A stretch of DNA of 6,827 nt from Bacilli bacterium (lineage in GTDB: Bacteria; Bacillota_I; Bacilli_A; RFN20; CAG-288), in assembly GCA_900769965.1 (NCBI GenBank), contig CAAGIQ010000233.1:1-6827 (forward strand), given 5' to 3'. Shown here one piece after another: positions 5,661 through 6,827 of the stretch; position 1 is the first letter of the stretch, and the number at the start of each line of letters is the position of its first letter. Below the pieces are notes generated by a model that was given only the letters and a program-made list of their open reading frames with translations, ran no database searches and was not told the DNA's origin. A program made the position numbers and the translations under genes.

Positions 5661-5693
5661 ATATTTTTTACGTAAACGGAAAAAATTTCAGTG
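5655..5693. repeat. Long hairpin-forming inverted repeat
   Basis: CACTGAA (5655-5661) pairs with TTCAGTG (5687-5693). After a one-base bulge A5663 pairs with T5686, then TTTTTT (5664-5669) with AAAAAA (5680-5685), and after one A-G mismatch CG with CG, leaving the loop TAAA. That is 16 paired bases over 39 nucleotides. Neither strand has a T tract directly after the stem, so it is not a standard terminator. It begins exactly where the AAA_14-like short frame ends. Confidence 0.65.
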
Positions 5694-5804
5694 GTGATTA
5701 TTTGTGATAAGCATGACAAATATGAAAAATAAAAACACAGCAAACGTGTAAAATAATATCAAAAAGATAATTAACACTCGTATACATTACTTTTGCAATT
5801 TCGC

Positions 5805-5853
5805 ACTAAAAAACGCAAGATATTAATATAGTTAATATACTAAAAAACGCAAG
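5805..5853. repeat. Two identical 15-base direct repeats flanking a perfect palindrome
   Basis: ACTAAAAAACGCAAG occurs at 5805-5819 and 5839-5853, a 34-base period. The 19 bases between are ATATTAA, TATAG, TTAATAT, a perfect seven-base inverted repeat. Outside, CAATTTC on the left (5797-5802 region) and GAAATT on the right are loosely inverted too. On the minus strand each repeat contains TTTTTT, and the second is preceded by the AT-only hairpin, so it might act as a weak terminator for the ATPase gene ending at 5902. Two copies do not make a CRISPR array. Confidence 0.7.
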
Positions 5854-5901
5854 GTGAAATTATTGTATAAGGTGATATAGTAAATAATCTCTAATTAGAT
5901 T

Positions 5902-6827
5902 TTATTTAATGAATCTTAAAAGAAAATCTGCAATGCCAATGATAACAAATCCATTGCTATCTATAGACTCCTCAAGTGGTCTATTTATTACGATAATTTT
6001 TTGAAAAGAATCATTTAGTGCAATAAATGGCCTGATTTCTCTTGTTTTGGTTTCTAATGAAGAAATATCGTTACTGACTTGAATGTAATATTTTTTTGAT
6101 CCCTTTTTGGCAATAAAATCAATTTCATAGCATTTTCTAATACTTTTTCCGTTTTTGTCTTTTTCGTTTTTTTCAAAAGACCCGACATTGACAGTATAAC
6201 CATTATAAATCAATTCATTGTATACCATATTCTCAATCATTTGTCCTTCGTCTTCATAAGCGAAATTTAATCTTGCATTTCTTAGACCATTATCTACAAA
6301 ATAATATTTTCTAAGAGCACCGATTTCATTATTTCCTTTAACATCGAATCTTGTTGCTTCTTTAATGATAAATGAATCAATAAAATAATTTATATATTGT
6401 TCTACAGTCTCTTTATCTATCTTGCTTCTTGTAGTGTTTTTATATATATTAGCTATTCTTGTGCTATTGAAAAGTTGCCCAGTTTCTTCACTAATAATAT
6501 TACATAAAGAATCTAACGCTTCGCTCTTTTTTAAATTATTGTGCTCTAGTATGTCTTTGAAGTAAGTTGTTTCAAATAAATTTTTTAGATATTCTTTCTT
6601 TTCCTCACCTTTTTTTAAAACAGCTAGTGGCATACCACCATATCTCATATATTCAAATATAGTGTCAGATGATGAACTATTTTTGTAATTACAAAATTCT
6701 TCAAATGATAAAGGAGTTAATGTAATATTTGTAGCCTTATCTCTAAATTCGGTAATTATATCACTGGATAACATTTTAGAATTCGATCCTGTAGCATAAA
6801 CATCTATATATTTTTCTCTCGAAAGGC
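5902..6827 (-). CDS. AAA_14/DUF4143-type ATPase, C-terminal part (5' end beyond window)
   Basis: The frame is open to the right edge, giving the last 307 residues; the ATG near 6774 is internal. The visible start EKYIDVYATGSNSKMLSSD is the sensor-1 region of the AAA_14 ATPase domain, so the P-loop lies outside. Next come LTPLSFEEF and YMRYGGMPLAV (about 61-67), usual in this family. The DUF4143 domain follows with KYYFVDNGLRNA (173-184) and a nuclease-like core: ENMVYNEL, then EIDF (234-237) and YIQVS (247-251). That core resembles a PD-(D/E)XK fold, but Ser stands in place of the catalytic Lys, so cleavage is doubtful. The biological role of the family is poorly known; genomes often carry several copies, and some are suspected to be defence- or mobile-element-linked. 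Sampled DNA is very AT-rich (10 G/C in bases 6361-6420 by hand count) and uses ATA, AAT and TTT freely, unlike the metal operon, which suggests transfer. Confidence 0.9.
   Translation of the reverse strand, partial: LSREKYIDVYATGSNSKMLSSDIITEFRDKATNITLTPLSFEEFCNYKNSSSSDTIFEYMRYGGMPLAVLKKGEEKKEYLKNLFETTYFKDILEHNNLKKSEALDSLCNIISEETGQLFNSTRIANIYKNTTRSKIDKETVEQYINYFIDSFIIKEATRFDVKGNNEIGALRKYYFVDNGLRNARLNFAYEDEGQMIENMVYNELIYNGYTVNVGSFEKNEKDKNGKSIRKCYEIDFIAKKGSKKYYIQVSNDISSLETKTREIRPFIALNDSFQKIIVINRPLEESIDSNGFVIIGIADFLLRFIK

Larger units (their letters stand above)
5488..5901. other. Gene-poor, repeat-containing intergenic stretch
   Basis: No full gene is seen on either strand in these roughly 410 bases. 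From left to right there are a weak plus-strand promoter-like pair, CCAATATTGG (a perfect 10-base palindrome, 5579-5588), a 15-codon frame with a ribosome binding site, a long hairpin, a 6-base inverted repeat (ATTTGT/ACAAAT, 5700-5721), two 15-base direct repeats around a palindrome, and AAGGTGA twice (5851-5857 and 5869-5875). It separates the well-ordered metal operon from the AT-rich AAA_14/DUF4143 gene and looks like a rearrangement boundary. Confidence 0.5.

Noticed and set aside
5744..5781. Imperfect inverted repeat (ACGTGT with ACACTCGT, inner TATC with GATA)
   Set aside because: Pairing needs a two-base bulge and several mismatches in AT-rich sequence, so it is too weak to list as a feature.
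5805..5853. CRISPR-like repeat-spacer-repeat
   Set aside because: There are only two 15-base copies, the 19-base 'spacer' is itself a palindrome, and no cas genes are present.
6772..6774. ATG as the start of a 290-residue protein
   Set aside because: The frame continues upstream to the window edge and encodes the family's YATGSNSKM sensor-1 segment across this Met, so the Met is internal.

Overview
The window comes from a low-GC Gram-positive-type bacterium, most likely a host-associated member of the Bacillota (Bacilli or Erysipelotrichia-like). The signs are AT-rich DNA, strong AAGGAGG-type ribosome binding sites, sigma-A-like promoters, short intergenic gaps, AGA as the usual arginine codon, and the families present. 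Tryptophan is TGG and TGA acts as a stop in the readable genes, so there is no sign of the Mycoplasma code. The taxonomic placement is inference.

Left part (1-1080): the 5' end of a minus-strand DtxR/MntR-type metal-dependent repressor runs off the left edge. It is divergent from a complete 151-residue plus-strand protein that I do not recognise. The shared intergenic region holds a good repressor promoter and a run of roughly helically phased A/T tracts. The unknown gene ends at a rho-independent terminator whose hairpin lies inside the last codons of the convergent gene.

Centre (1040-3007): a complete cytosolic glycoside hydrolase family 2 enzyme on the minus strand with both catalytic glutamates visible, a short leader and an extended -10 promoter. 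Upstream of it are an unexplained 9-bp-arm inverted repeat and the terminator of the next operon.

Right centre (2969-5487): a compact minus-strand zinc/cadmium-type efflux operon. In transcription order it has a sigma-A promoter, an ArsR/SmtB operator, an ArsR-family sensor with SmtB-like alpha-5 metal ligands, a free-standing 73-residue heavy-metal-binding (HMA) protein, and a P1B-2 ATPase lacking the usual fused N-terminal metal-binding domain. The operon ends in a clear terminator. The likely logic is that metal binding releases the sensor from its operator, the HMA protein binds metal, and the ATPase exports it.

Right part (5488-6827): a gene-poor stretch of about 400 bases holding a small open frame that resembles the start of an AAA_14-type ATPase, a long hairpin, and two identical 15-base repeats flanking a perfect palindrome. 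It is followed by the 3' part of a minus-strand AAA_14/DUF4143 ATPase that runs off the right edge and is more AT-rich than the rest. This part looks like accessory or recently rearranged DNA.

No convincing new multi-gene system is visible. The best candidates for a second look are the repeat/hairpin region at 5613-5880, the unknown 151-residue protein, and the paired inverted-repeat motif at 2901-2937.
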